From Adiantum capillus-veneris (taxonomy: Eukaryota > Streptophyta > Polypodiopsida > Polypodiales > Pteridaceae), in the NCBI GenBank assembly GCA_014529385.2, contig CM043968.1, forward strand, positions 6,484,501-6,548,500: a DNA stretch of 64,000 nucleotides. The letters are read 5' to 3'. Under the pieces are notes generated by a model. That model was not told where the DNA came from and ran no database searches. It was given only the letters and a program-made list of their open reading frames with translations. Position numbers and translations under genes: made by a program. Numbering within the stretch: the first letter of the stretch is position 1; every line of letters begins with the position of its first letter. Shown here in pieces: positions 52,877 through 62,456 of the stretch.

Positions 52877-53403
52877 CAAGAAATGCCAGATGGCACACCC
52901 TCCAATGCGTGCAAGTGGGCACAGACCCGCCCCTCGAATCTTCAAATAGCCATAACTTGCTATCGAGAGCTCTGATCCACAATTCGAGAGGACATACATG
53001 CTCCATAATTCGAGCTCTACACATGCATCTACTGACAACAACCTGGGCCACCTGTCAGTAGTAGCTGCCCTGCCCATTGGGGATCTACTAAACCTTCTAA
53101 CTTTTAACTTCAGTATCTTGAGCATCGGTGCTTTTTTTGATGAGCCGTCTGGATTGGCTTCTAGAGCACATTGAACACTACATTCCAGAGCACTGACTCG
53201 ACTTTTCATACACCTTCACTTGCTATCCCATTCGGACCATCTTTTAGCTCTTTTGGCCCAAAAAACCACTCTAGACATACATTCCCGCTGCTACCAGTCT
53301 GCCCAGGACCTTGGTACCTGCCCTAGCCTTCTGCAATGCACCTACATGCAGCCTTTGCCTGGCATAGATCACTTTTCATCTTGGACCAACTTTAGCTGCA
53401 CCA
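52877..53403 (-). mobile_element. LTR-like repeat of element X, right copy (5' LTR)
   Basis: 527 bp matching 48,571-49,097. The true LTR may start at TGTTGGATACACAATC (52,838), which is not conserved in the left copy. Ends TGCACCA directly before the copia Z LTR tail. Confidence 0.85.
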
Positions 53404-53421
53404 ACGTCATATTTATTAACA
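53404..53421 (+). mobile_element. 3' tail of the copia Z 5' LTR
   Basis: ACGTCATATTTATTAACA matches the end of the 3' LTR (ACGTCATATTTCCTAACA at 57,783-57,800) and is followed at once by a primer site. Confidence 0.88.
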
Positions 53422-53423
53422 AC

Positions 53424-53435
53424 TTGTATCAGAGC
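53424..53435 (+). promoter_or_regulatory. Primer binding site of copia Z
   Basis: TTGTATCAGAGC, one mismatch to the initiator tRNA-Met site TGGTATCAGAGC, 2 nt after the LTR. Confidence 0.9.
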
Positions 53436-53485
53436 AAGGTTTGCTCGTAGCTAAAGTATCTCAAGGAAATGATTCTTTGAATTGA

Positions 53486-54349
53486 GTGGGCGTAATGGTG
53501 GAGGAAGGGAAGCTCAAGATCAAGAAGCTCAACGGAAAGAACTACCAACACTGGAAGATGCAGATTGAAGACTATCTCTACCAAAAGGACCTTTATTTGC
53601 CACTAGGCGGTCTTGCAAAGAAGCCAGCAACAATGGCAAATGATACATGGATTGTCCTTGACCTAAAGGCATTAGAAACAATCCGGCTAAGCTTGGCGTC
53701 AATGGTGGCCTTTAACGTTTCAGAGATAAAGACCATGTGGGACTTGGTGAAGTCACTTGAGGGCCTCTACGAGAAACCATCAGCATGAAATAAGGTATTT
53801 CTCATGAAACGCTTGTTCAATCTAAAGATGGTAGAGAATGGTTCGATTGCAAAACACCTAAATGACTTTAACACAAACATAAGTCAACTTCAATCGGTGA
53901 AAATTAATTTCGATGACGAAGTGCGAGCTCTCCTTATACTATCGTCTCTACTCGATAGTTGGGACAGCCTTGTGATGGTTGTAAGTAACTCTATCTTTGG
54001 CACAAATACTCTTAAGTTTGATGATGTTGTGGGTGTTCTCCTAAGCGAGGAAATGCGAACGAGAAGCACAAGAGAACCATCAAGTGATGGATTGTCAGTG
54101 GAAACAAGAGGAAGGCGTAAGGAGAGGCCCAAAAACCAAAAGGGTCGTGATCGCTCAAGGCGGAGCAAGTCACACAAAAAGTTAGTTATTGAATGTTGGA
54201 ACTACGGCAAGAAGGGCCACGTGAAGAAGAATTTCTGGTCCAAGAAGAAAAAGGAGTCGGATTCTCAAGACAACAAGCCAACATCGGAGGCCAATGTGGC
54301 AGGTAAAGTAGAGCAAGATGCTCTAATTCTCTCATTAGAATGTGTCTAA
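53486..54349 (+). pseudogene. Gag of copia Z
   Basis: Frames 53,486-53,785 and 53,804-54,349 are in one phase and separated by a stop (SA*NKVFLMKRLF). Tnt1-type Gag: LNGKNYQHWKMQIEDYLYQK, then MWDLVKSLEGLYEK, FNLKMVENGSIAKHLNDFN. The zinc knuckle reads CWNYGKKGHVKKNFW, with the second and fourth ligands (Cys) replaced by Tyr and Phe, so it should not bind zinc. Confidence 0.9.
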
Positions 54350-54815
54350 TTCCTGGATAGTAGATTCCGGGGGCTCATTCCATGTGACACCACACAAGCA
54401 ACATTTCCAAGATTACACCAAAGTTAATTTTGGGTATGTATAATTGGAAGATGATGAATCTTGTGAAATTGTCGGCAAAGGTACAATTTGTGTCAAAATT
54501 GCTAACAGAAATGAATGGAAGCTTAAAGATGTTAGACACGTTTCTTCTCTTTGCAAAAATTTGATCTCTATAGGACAATTGGACGATGAAGGTCACAAAA
54601 TTGCATTCAGAAACAAACGGTGGAAGATCTTAAAGGGATCTTAGGTGGTTGCCAAGGGAGAAAAGGCCAGTACACTTTACTTGTGTACTGTCAGCATGCA
54701 ATCTTCAACTTGTGCAATAGCTACAAAAGTCAATAGTGCAATGTGGCACTATTGGCTTGGGCATATAAGTACCAAAGGAATGCAAATCCTTCAATAAAAT
54801 AATCTTCTACCAAGT
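54350..54815 (+). pseudogene. Protease and pre-integrase region of copia Z
   Basis: Protease motif WIVDSGGSFHVTPHK (D-S-G), then the frame 54,444-54,641 GTICVKIANRNEWKLKDVRH, LCKNLISIGQLDDEGHKI. After a stop, the HHCC module is visible as MWHYWLGHISTKGM and FCEDCVYGKQKRVKF. Stops at about 54,440, 54,642 and 54,798. Confidence 0.87.
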
Positions 54816-55622
54816 TTGAAAGAAGTGGACTTAGAGTTCTGTGAAGATTGTGTTTATGGTAAGCAAAAGAGGGTAAAATTCCTAAAAGCAAGAAATGAAA
54901 GAGAAAATAAAAAACTTGAATTGGTTCATTCTGATGTTTGGGGTCCTGCAAGTCCTGCTAGCTCATTGTACTATGTAGCATTCATAGACGATGCAACTAG
55001 AAAAACATGGGTTTATGTCATGAAGAATAAATCCGATGTGTTTTCCATATTTCAAAAGTGGAAAGCCTTTGTGGAGAATGAAGTAGATACCAAGGTTAAA
55101 TGCCTTAGATCCGACACTCGAGGAAAATATTGCAACCAATATTTTGAAAGGTTTTGTGCTATCAATGGCATTTGGAGGCAAAGGACAACCCCAAGGACAC
55201 CTCAACAAAACCGAATTTCTGAAAGGATGAACAGAAAAATCATGGAGCAAGCACGGAGCATGTGGCTACATGCAGGGTTACCGCTTGAGCTTTGGGAAAA
55301 TGCAGTAAGTACGTCTATGTATTTGATCAACCGGCCACCCTTAATAGCATTGGATGGGGGAGTTCCAAAGGAGGCATGGACAGGTAAACCGGTGAATTAT
55401 TCATTTCTCAATGTGTTTGGGTGTGACACTTTCATGCACATAGATAGAAGCCTACGATTAAAGCTAGATGCAAATTGCAAAGAGAGTTTCTTCATTGGCT
55501 ATGGAGAAAGTGAATTTGGGTATCACCTATGGAATCTTGAAGATGGTGAAGAGCCGAAAGCATACGAGGAAGCTATGCAACACGAATCTAGAGAAGAATT
55601 GATAAAGAGACATGGAAGTTGA
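54816..55622 (+). CDS. Integrase of copia Z
   Basis: A 268-residue frame: first Asp in LVHSDVWGPASPAS, second in LRSDTRGKYCNQ (family usually SDNGGEY), Glu in QNRISERMNRKIMEQARS (usually GVAERMNRT). The C-terminal part, FLNVFGCDTFMHIDRSLRLK and FFIGYGESEFGYHLWN, is typical of Tnt1-like elements. The catalytic triad is present though neighbouring positions are altered. Confidence 0.92.
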   Translation: MKEVDLEFCEDCVYGKQKRVKFLKARNERENKKLELVHSDVWGPASPASSLYYVAFIDDATRKTWVYVMKNKSDVFSIFQKWKAFVENEVDTKVKCLRSDTRGKYCNQYFERFCAINGIWRQRTTPRTPQQNRISERMNRKIMEQARSMWLHAGLPLELWENAVSTSMYLINRPPLIALDGGVPKEAWTGKPVNYSFLNVFGCDTFMHIDRSLRLKLDANCKESFFIGYGESEFGYHLWNLEDGEEPKAYEEAMQHESREELIKRHGS

Positions 55623-56935
55623 TTGAGTTGCCTAAAGGTAAGCGGCCACTTCAGAACAAATGGGTGTACAAGCTGAAGGAAGAAGAAGGCGGGAAAAGTT
55701 ACAAGAGGCTACGCTTGTGGTAAAAGGGTTTTCTCAAAAGAAAGGTATTGACCTCATGAAATATTTTCTCTTGTTGTAGAAATGAAATCAATTAGGCTTG
55801 TCTTAAGCCTTGTGGATGCTCATGATTTAAATCTCGAGCAAATGGATGTCAATATGGCATTCCCTCACAATGACTTAGAGGAGGAAATTTGCATGCTTCA
55901 ACCTAGGGGTATGAAGTAAGGGATAAGGAGAAAATGGTTTGCAGATTAAAGAAAAATTGTATCATTTAAAGAAAGCATCAAGAAAATGGTACTTGAAGTT
56001 CAATTGATGGATGTTGGATCATGGATTCAGAAGGTGCAACTCATATCATTACGTCTACATGAAGCATTTGGGAGATGGGAAGTTCATCATCCTAATGTTG
56101 ATGACATGTTGATTGCAAGTGCTAACATACTAGACATCAAAGGCCTAAAAGAGGAGCTTTCTAAATCTTTTTAATGAAAGATGTAGGTGCTGCGAAGAGG
56201 ATACTTGGTATGAAGATATCAAGGGACATGACAAAGAAGACAATAAATCTATCTCAAGAGGATTACATCAAGAAGGTACTAGAAAGGTTTGCAATGCAAA
56301 ATGAAAAAATGATTTCTACACCTTTGGTTGGTCACTTTAAACTAACCAAGGATATGTGTCCAAAGACATAAGAGGAGATAGCATATATGTCTAAAGTTTC
56401 ACATGTTGTAGCGGTAGGTTCTCTTATGTATGCTATGGTCTCGACAAGGCCAGACATTGCACATGCAGTGGGAGTTTTAAGTAGGTTCATGGACAACCCA
56501 GGTAAAGAGAACTGGCAAGTTGTGAAGTGGATACTTAGGTATCTGAAAGGGACAACAACAAATGCTTTGTATTTTGGAGGAACTAATATTTTTCTTCAAG
56601 GGTATGCTGATTCGCAAAGGAACACTACTGGCTGTGTCTTCACGGTTGGAGTCACAGTTGTAAACTGGGCTTCAAAGTTGCAGAAAGTGGTCTCACTTTC
56701 TACCACAGAAGCATAGTATAGTAGCAATGATAGAGGCAAGCAAAGAAATTTTGTGGCTTCACAGATTCTTAGAAAAGCTTGGATTCAAACAAGACAATTT
56801 TGTCTTGTACAGTGATAGACAAAGCGCTATCCATCTTGCAAAGAACTTAGCCTTTCATTCAAGGACAAAGCACATTGAGGTGAGATATCACTTCATACGC
56901 ACACTTTGGAAGAGGGATAGCTAACGGTGCATACA
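55623..56935 (+). pseudogene. Reverse transcriptase-RNase H of copia Z
   Basis: Heavily decayed: LQNKWVYKLKEEEGGKSYKR, later LEQMDVNMAFPHNDLEEEIC, then the catalytic region HPNVDDMLIASANIL (usually YVDDM; Tyr is Asn). 56,174-56,371 MKDVGAAKRILGMKISRD. RNase H frames 56,387-56,924: MYAMVSTRPDIAHAVGVLSR, FLQGYADSQRNTTGCVFTVG, DRQSAIHLAKNLAFHSRTKH. At least five stops or frameshifts and a lost RT central part near 55,930-55,980. Confidence 0.88.
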
Positions 56936-57070
56936 AGTGAAAATCCTGCAGAGATGTTTACAAAGGTGGTCAACAAGGAGAAGTCAAGCTTCTACTCATC
57001 TTCAATCGGCATTCAAGGATAAGAAGCCAGGATGGAAAGCAGTCACAGGTTTGGTGTGGAGATCAATCTC

Positions 57071-57082
57071 CAAGTGGGAGAT
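57071..57082 (+). promoter_or_regulatory. Polypurine tract of copia Z
   Basis: CAAGTGGGAGAT directly before the 3' LTR, the usual form in Tnt1-like elements. Confidence 0.88.
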
Positions 57083-57800
57083 CATTAAGTATGGAGCTTG
57101 ATTTATCCCTTGTAATTTTTTGTATTAAAAACGCACATTTGTAAGGCCTCCCATTATGAAGAGAAACCCTTATGCGTGAAAGAAAATCACTCATCAAAAA
57201 CCAAAATGTTCACAACTAGTGCTCCTTCGAGTATCTCTGTCACCTTGAAAGTGGCTTTGTCGGAATATTATGGCCGAATGGCGGCCGAAAAGTGATTAAA
57301 AAAACGGTTGGTCGGTTGGCCGGTGGCCGGTAGTCAATGGCCGGTGGCCAATTTCAAGATGGACTTGTCTTCTCAAGGGCGGCCACACATGGGCACATTG
57401 GAGAGTCGAAGTCGGACTTGTCAACCCAAGGGCGGCTACACAAGGCTGCCTTTCATGAGAGAGGGCAACCCTTTTGGCCTATGAAAGGAGACCTCTTCTA
57501 CACACACAAACGGATTGTGAAGCATTGTGGTGCATTGTGAAGTTGATGTGAGGTGGTGAGAGTGAAGCAAGGCGAGAGCTCCAAAAGGGAATAATCCCTT
57601 TGTAATCTGATTCTTGTTTTGAAGCACTAAAGCCATTGAGTGGCTGCTTTCCCATGGACGTCGCCCACATTGGGTGAACCACGTATATTATGTATGATCT
57701 CTCTCTCTCTCTACTCTATAATCTCTAATGTGTGAAAATTATCTCTCTCCATTAAGTAAACTACTCAATTATCTACTTAGCTACGTCATATTTCCTAACA
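57083..57800 (+). mobile_element. 3' LTR of copia Z
   Basis: 718 bp, CATTAAGTATGG (first TG mutated to CA) to TTTCCTAACA. It is the only uninterrupted LTR of the family in the window and shows what is missing from the other two. Small frames inside are not genes. Confidence 0.9.
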
Positions 57801-57881
57801 CTTTTTATCTATGATAGACCAGGAGAGTTATTTCCTAGAAGGGGGGATGATGATCCTAGGATTGAGCTCATACTAGGAAGC

Positions 57882-58188
57882 TGTGGGAGGGGTGTCTAAC
57901 CTCACTCCTATCTTATTGTAGATTTAGCGAGAACCATGATTAAATTGTCAATCCATGGAAGAAAGATGACTCGACTGGTGCATCGAGGCTACAAGAGGTT
58001 TTCAATCTCTTGGAAAACAACAAACAACTCGCATCTAACTCAAGCTACACTCAAGTGACTGAAATCACCAAAAGCCAATCGCTCATCGACAAACAAATCA
58101 CATATGTTACAGCATCAAATGGCATCCAAATGTAACGAAACTTCTAGGACATGTTCATAAGACCTAATCACACATGCTTATGATCTCA
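57882..58188 (-). mobile_element. 3' LTR of element E (boundaries inferred)
   Basis: Contains the 90-bp block shared with the element A LTR (57,920-58,011 against 7341-7433). A purine-rich minus-strand tract TAAAGTGGGATTTGA (58,200-58,186) may be the PPT. The left end TGTGGGAGG at 57,882 is chosen by analogy with element A. Confidence 0.5.
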
Positions 58189-58239
58189 AATCCCACTTTA
58201 ATCAAGTGCCAAAATCACGATTATTAACAACAATCACCA

Positions 58240-58745
58240 TCTAGGGTGGACAACTTAACTGCTCCACTTGGAGATACATCTTCAATGATAAACGGTCCGT
58301 TTTCCTTTTTCTTAAACTTGGGAATGTGTTCCTTAAGGGAATAGACTAAAACTAAGTCCCCTTTTTTGAAGATTTTTGTAATTAAATGGGAATCAAAAAA
58401 TTATTTTTGTTTTCGCTTTTGTGCATAGATGTGAGCTACAGCAGTTAGCCTTTGCTCATCTAGAATCTCTAAATCTTCAAGTCTCTCTAACAATTCATGT
58501 ACAGTCCACTCAAGATCCTTAGCTACCCTTAGTGTCAGCAATAGAGACTCTATTGGCAATATGGCATCAAGACCATAAACAAGGTTAAAGGGTGTAGCAT
58601 TTAAAGCTGTTTTGAATGAAACTCGATAAGCCCATAGAGCAGCATGGAGATTCATTTCCCAATTTTTCCTTCCTGAACTAACCACTTTAGTCAATACCGA
58701 GCTAAGAGTTCTATTGGTATGCTCCGCTTGTTCGTCTGCTTGTGG
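58240..58745 (-). pseudogene. Integrase C-terminal part of element E
   Basis: After a stop following NKSAP the frame continues with HPQADEQAEHTNRTLSSVLT (catalytic Glu in QAEHTN), then 58,694-58,401 AALWAYRVSFKTALNATPFN and LLERLEDLEILDEQRLTAVA. After another stop, FKKGDLVLVYSLKEHIPKFK and NGPFIIEDVSPSGAVKLSTL form a GPY/F module. No chromodomain follows. Confidence 0.83.
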
Positions 58746-58748
58746 ATG

Positions 58749-59372
58749 TTAGGGAGCTGATTTGTTATGGATGACCATAAATTTATTAAGCCGATACTCG
58801 ATTACCTCGTTGAGGAAATGAGTTCCCCTCTCACTGACAATTTCTATTGGCAGTCCATATCTTGTGAATACATACTTATATAAAAATGCAGCAGTGGTTC
58901 TGGCATCAGTCTTTTGAGTTGCTTTAGCCTCGGCCCACTTAGTCAAATAGTCTGTAGCTACAATGATATACTGAGCTTGGGTTCTATAATCAGGTGGTTG
59001 TATTGGCCCAACAAAGTCTATACCCCATTTTGCAAAAGCTCTACTCCCCATCATTGGTCTTAAGGGCATGCTATCTACTCGTGTTGGCATTTTTGCTTGT
59101 TGACAAGCATCACATCTCCAAATATACTCTTTGGAATCTGCAAAAAGTGTTGGCCACCATATGCCTACCATTAAGATTTCTCTTGTGGTGATCTCACTAG
59201 AAAAGTGACCTCCAGCTAATCCAGCATGTGCTTGTTCTATAATCAGAATATATTTGTCTTCATTTGCACAAAGACGAAAATGTTGATCCTTACCTCTTCC
59301 ATACAATTGGTTTCCAATAAGATCATAGTCTCTTGCTTCTATTTCAATTGCTCTTTGACGGCGTTTACTCAT
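58749..59372 (-). CDS. Integrase zinc-binding and core domains of element E
   Basis: A 207-residue frame. Zinc-binding H-H-C-C: QAHAGLAGGHFSSE then WWPTLFADSKEYIWRCDACQ. Core: first acidic residue in WGIDFVGPIQPP, second in IVSERGTHFLNE, where the usual SDRGTHF has Glu for Asp, likely damaging catalysis. The Glu lies past the stop in the next entry. DNA insertion into the host genome would be its role. Confidence 0.9.
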   Translation of the reverse strand: MSKRRQRAIEIEARDYDLIGNQLYGRGKDQHFRLCANEDKYILIIEQAHAGLAGGHFSSEITTREILMVGIWWPTLFADSKEYIWRCDACQQAKMPTRVDSMPLRPMMGSRAFAKWGIDFVGPIQPPDYRTQAQYIIVATDYLTKWAEAKATQKTDARTTAAFLYKYVFTRYGLPIEIVSERGTHFLNEVIEYRLNKFMVIHNKSAP

Positions 59373-59399
59373 ATCCTCAGGAAATGTTCGGCTTGATAA

Positions 59400-60047
59400 G
59401 TAAGTGACTAGATAGTTACTTCACTTAGGAACATGCAACATTTGGAACAATGTTACGTGAGGTATGGGTGTTTGTTTTTGACATTGAGGACAATCCTTTA
59501 TGAAAGAGAGAACATCACTCCTCATAGTTGGCCAAAATACTCCAAGTCTCAAGATCCTTTGCATAGTTTGGTCTTCCGCAAAGTGAATTCATACTATGGT
59601 AATATGTGCTTGACTTCGGTATTGGGTTTTCTCTTCAGGATTAATGCATAAGAGCAATATTCCATCTCGATTTCTTTTATATATCCTACTAGCTAGTAAT
59701 TGATACATAGCCGATTGCTCAATTAATCCTATTGTAATAGGAAGTGGTATTTAAAAATCCACTTGAGCTATGGTCATCAATGATACCATATTTTCCAACC
59801 ATCGAGGTATCATTTCCACAGAGAACAGATAGGCATCTGGTAAATGATTGTCTACTCCTTTAGGTGGTTCCCCTGAACCAATCCTAGACAAATTATCTGC
59901 TCATTGATAAATGGTGCCCTTTTTCACAACTACAATGAAGTCAAATTCTAGAAGAATGATGAACCATCTCAGTATTCTTCATGTGCTGCATGGCTTGTTG
60001 ACCAAGTACAATAAGGCTTGGTGGTCCACAAAGAGCACAAATTTGTG
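59400..60047 (-). pseudogene. RNase H tail and extra zinc-binding-like module of element E
   Basis: Decayed frame directly after RNase H: DHQALLYLVNKPC, IYQxADNLSR (RNase H end), a spacer, then HFAEDQTMQRILRLGVFWPT followed by MRSDVLSFIKDCPQCQKQTP. The latter resembles an H-H-C-C module, upstream of the proper one in 59,372-58,749. Stops near 59,590 and 59,750. Confidence 0.65.
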
Positions 60048-60380
60048 CTAATAGGTAATGTCTATACTTTTTACGGCATAGATCATTCCTAATCCTTCCT
60101 TTTCTGTGGTAGTATAATTCTTTCTCGCCATGTTCAACTGTCGGCTAGCATAAGAAATAGGAAAATCAATTTTTTCATCTCGTGGTTGAGCTAGTATACA
60201 CCCGATGGCAAAATTGGAAGCATCTACATGTATGTGGAATATCTTATTCCAATCTGGTGCTTTCAATATTGGAGCTGAAGTGAGAGCTTGCTTAAGATTC
60301 ATGAAGGATTTTTCACACTCATCAGTCCATTCAAAGTGTGTAATCAAGCTATACATGGATTTTGCAATTATAGCGTACAT
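60048..60380 (-). CDS. RNase H domain of element E
   Basis: A 110-residue frame: FEWTDECEKSFMNLKQALTS, APILKAPDW, then the RNase H core IHVDASNFAIGCILAQPRDE, FPISYASRQLNMARKNYTTT and EKEGLGMIYAVKS. The catalytic Asp (VDAS) and Glu (EKEGL) are present. A stop and frameshift separate it from RT. Confidence 0.9.
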   Translation of the reverse strand: MYAIIAKSMYSLITHFEWTDECEKSFMNLKQALTSAPILKAPDWNKIFHIHVDASNFAIGCILAQPRDEKIDFPISYASRQLNMARKNYTTTEKEGLGMIYAVKSIDITY

Positions 60381-60508
60381 GTAAATGAATCATTTGTAAC
60401 ATCCACAATGTCCCATGAAGGCTTGAACCCCCTTGATTGTTGTTGATCTAGGCAAATCAGCAATAACATGAATTTTATCCATATCAGTAGCTATGCCATT
60501 TTTAGACA

Positions 60509-61132
60509 CTATATGTCCAAGAATTTTTCCTTGTCTACCCATGAATGTGTTTTAGTATTTAAGCAAATCCTAAGTCTATATTTTTTTAATACCTTTTTGA
60601 GGTGTACAAAATGATCAGCCCAAATTGATGAATGTATGGATAGATCATCCATATAAACTTCCAAGAATTTCCGAAGATATTCTTTAAAAGCATGACTCAT
60701 CAATCTTTGAAAGGTGGCAGGAGCATTAGTTAACCAAAAAGGCATAACCCGATAGGAAAAAATACCCCATTCCATTGCAAAAGTAGTTTTATATTGATCT
60801 TTTGGGTCAACCAAAAGTTGATTGTATCCCGAAAAGCCATCTAAGAAGCTATGAGCTTCTTTTCTTGCAACTCGTTCTAAAACATGCTCAGTGATTAGAT
60901 GAGGAAAGTTGTCTCTAATGGTAGCTGCATTCACTTTCTTGAGGTTGGCACACACTCGTAATTTTCCATTCTTCTTGGGTACTACCACAATTGGAGACAC
61001 CCAATCTGTGTGTTCAATTTTATAAATGAATTCAGCTTCCTTTAGTTTTTCAATCTCTTCTTTGATCTTTCTAGCAAATGTTTCATTGTACGTGTATGGC
61101 CTTTGTCTACTTGGTTTCAAATCATCTCTCAT
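60509..61132 (-). CDS. Reverse transcriptase of element E
   Basis: A 207-residue frame with all early RT motifs: TDWVSPIVVVPKKNGKLRVC, AHSFLDGFSGYNQLLVDPKD, FAMEWGIFSYRVMPFWLTNA, and the intact catalytic motif FLEVYMDDLSIH. The frame begins at a Met in the natural reading (IPMRDDLKPSRQRPYTYNE) and is closed upstream only by codons of the linker. Ends with KEKFLDI at 60,509. Best-preserved gypsy polymerase of the window. Confidence 0.93.
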   Translation of the reverse strand: MRDDLKPSRQRPYTYNETFARKIKEEIEKLKEAEFIYKIEHTDWVSPIVVVPKKNGKLRVCANLKKVNAATIRDNFPHLITEHVLERVARKEAHSFLDGFSGYNQLLVDPKDQYKTTFAMEWGIFSYRVMPFWLTNAPATFQRLMSHAFKEYLRKFLEVYMDDLSIHSSIWADHFVHLKKVLKKYRLRICLNTKTHSWVDKEKFLDI

Positions 61133-61200
61133 GGGTATGGTATGTTGACAGATTTCTAGATCAACACCCTTGAGATCCTTGTAAGACCAAGCAAGATATC

Positions 61201-61392
61201 TTAATATTCTTTCAATAAGCTAAAAAAAAGCTCTTCTTCTTCTTCTGTAAGGTCATTTTCAATGTAGGCAGGTCTAGGTTCTTCTCTTGGTTCAGCCAAA
61301 TCTATCTTTTCTTGCGTTTTCAAGCCTTCGTAGGATTCGCCTTGCTTTTGTAGTTCTCTAACAGGTTGTTCAACTATGATTTTTTTTATCAT
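61201..61392 (-). pseudogene. Linker upstream of RT, element E
   Basis: 63 residues, acidic: EQPVRELQKQGESYEGLKTQ then YIENDLTEEEEELFFSLLKE. Followed, after one stop, by RYLAWSYKDLKGVD, which leads into RT. Homologous to the decayed 805-950 region (LAYIPKDLSPKEEKFLIGTL). Confidence 0.7.
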
Positions 61393-61448
61393 GAAGAGTA
61401 TATTTCTTGTAATGGGATGGAGAACTCATTACATATTTACCATGGCAT

Positions 61449-61670
61449 AGGACCCATATGCCCATGTCTCGGCTTTCAAGCAAGTCCTAAGAGCAGAACG
61501 AGTAGAGGACTTCCACACGCAGTATGAGGGTTTTGGACTTACATTGGAGGACAATGCACAAGCATGGTTTGAACTATTGAACCGGAGAGAGTTCACAACC
61601 ATTCAGAAAATGTTGGATGAAGTTGTTTCAAGAATTCACCAAGAGAGGCATAAAACATAACACCCTTCCT
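61449..61670 (+). pseudogene. Gag capsid N-terminal piece of element C
   Basis: Frame DPYAHVSAFKQVLRAERVED, FHTQYEGFGLTLEDNAQAWF, ELLNRREFTTIQKMLDEVV, then a frameshift into the next ORF. Collinear with 4,879-4,700 of element A. Confidence 0.8.
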
Positions 61671-62345
61671 AAGATTCAAGAATTTAAACAAGGCGAAACA
61701 GAAACATTACGACATGCAATACTGCATTTCAAGCAATATGTTGCTAGATGTCCTACCCAAGAGTTACCCACGTCAGAACGTCAGATCCTATGCTTCATCA
61801 GAGGGCTTAGGAATGAGAATCTCCAAAAGGACCTACACGTGAAAAGAGACCAAACCTTGGAAGAGGTGACCAAAGCGGCAGTTGACCCAGTTGACAATTG
61901 CAAATTCTATGAAGATGGTCAGAAGAAGATGAATGATGCGAGTGAGAAAAAGAAAAACGCTGATCTTGAGGATCAAAGAGGGAATCTAGGACAAAACCAA
62001 GTAAATGTTGAGGAGCAAATCATAGAGAATGTGATGCAACGCATCAACCACTCTGACAGAGTACCAGCCTATAGAATTCCTCAACGACGAAGGTGCATGA
62101 CATGTGGAGGGGACCATCCGACGCAACATTGTCCTGACTATAGACCTAAGACTCCACCAGGCTTTGAGCATGTTATGTCTCAGCCGCCTAGATATCATCC
62201 TTCATATTATGGTGATGTAGGACCAATAGCCTCCGAAGACAGTAGACCTGCATCGTTAAGAACTTTTCCACAATACATGGGAGACTTTGAGGCAAAGTCT
62301 GAGATTGTGAGAGTTCCATCACAGAGGCTAGGGGGGACAAAATAA
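61617..62345 (+). CDS. Gag capsid C-terminus and zinc knuckle of element C
   Basis: A 242-residue frame: FQEFTKRGIKHNTLPKIQEF, LRHAILHFKQYVARCPTQEL, RQILCFIRGLRNENLQKDLH (capsid), a charged spacer, and one zinc knuckle RCMTCGGDHPTQHCPDY (CX2CX3HX4C). It ends with the family-specific SLRTFPQYMGDFEAKSEIVR. The first Met is not a true start; translation would come from the frame before. Confidence 0.88.
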   Translation: MKLFQEFTKRGIKHNTLPKIQEFKQGETETLRHAILHFKQYVARCPTQELPTSERQILCFIRGLRNENLQKDLHVKRDQTLEEVTKAAVDPVDNCKFYEDGQKKMNDASEKKKNADLEDQRGNLGQNQVNVEEQIIENVMQRINHSDRVPAYRIPQRRRCMTCGGDHPTQHCPDYRPKTPPGFEHVMSQPPRYHPSYYGDVGPIASEDSRPASLRTFPQYMGDFEAKSEIVRVPSQRLGGTK

Positions 62346-62456
62346 TTGGACACAAAAATTTTTACTGACTTGCTATCCACGCCAGTGAAGTGCACAATTA
62401 CGTTGGCAGAGATTTTGAAAATCAGGCCAAGTATGTGGATGGATATAGGAAAATGA

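Larger units (their letters stand above)
48544..53403 (-). mobile_element. Element X: gag-only LTR retrotransposon
   Basis: Direct repeats of exactly 527 bp at 48,571-49,097 and 52,877-53,403 flank about 3.8 kb. Interior on the minus strand: leader with palindromes (52,840-51,020), Gag (51,010-50,500), a charged ORF region (50,485-49,486). No RT or integrase, so replication would need helper proteins. No clear target duplication or primer site was found. Confidence 0.78.
47844..57800 (+). mobile_element. Copia Z: Tnt1-like element with element X inside its 5' LTR
   Basis: 5' LTR (47,844-48,543 plus 53,404-53,421), PBS, gag, protease, integrase, RT, RNase H, PPT and 3' LTR (57,083-57,800). 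Flanks are ATTTT (47,839-47,843) and CTTTT (57,801-57,805), a possible target duplication with one mismatch. Coding is decayed throughout. The 5' LTR is interrupted by element X. Confidence 0.88.
58240..61392 (-). mobile_element. Element E: Ty3/gypsy pol region
   Basis: Minus order: RT (61,132-60,509), RNase H (60,380-60,048), tandem zinc-binding modules and integrase (59,640-58,749), integrase C-terminus with GPF motif (58,694-58,240), then the LTR. RT before integrase is the Ty3 order. No gag or protease: the strand changes at 61,393-61,448 to element C. It is the pol counterpart of fragment D. Confidence 0.87.
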
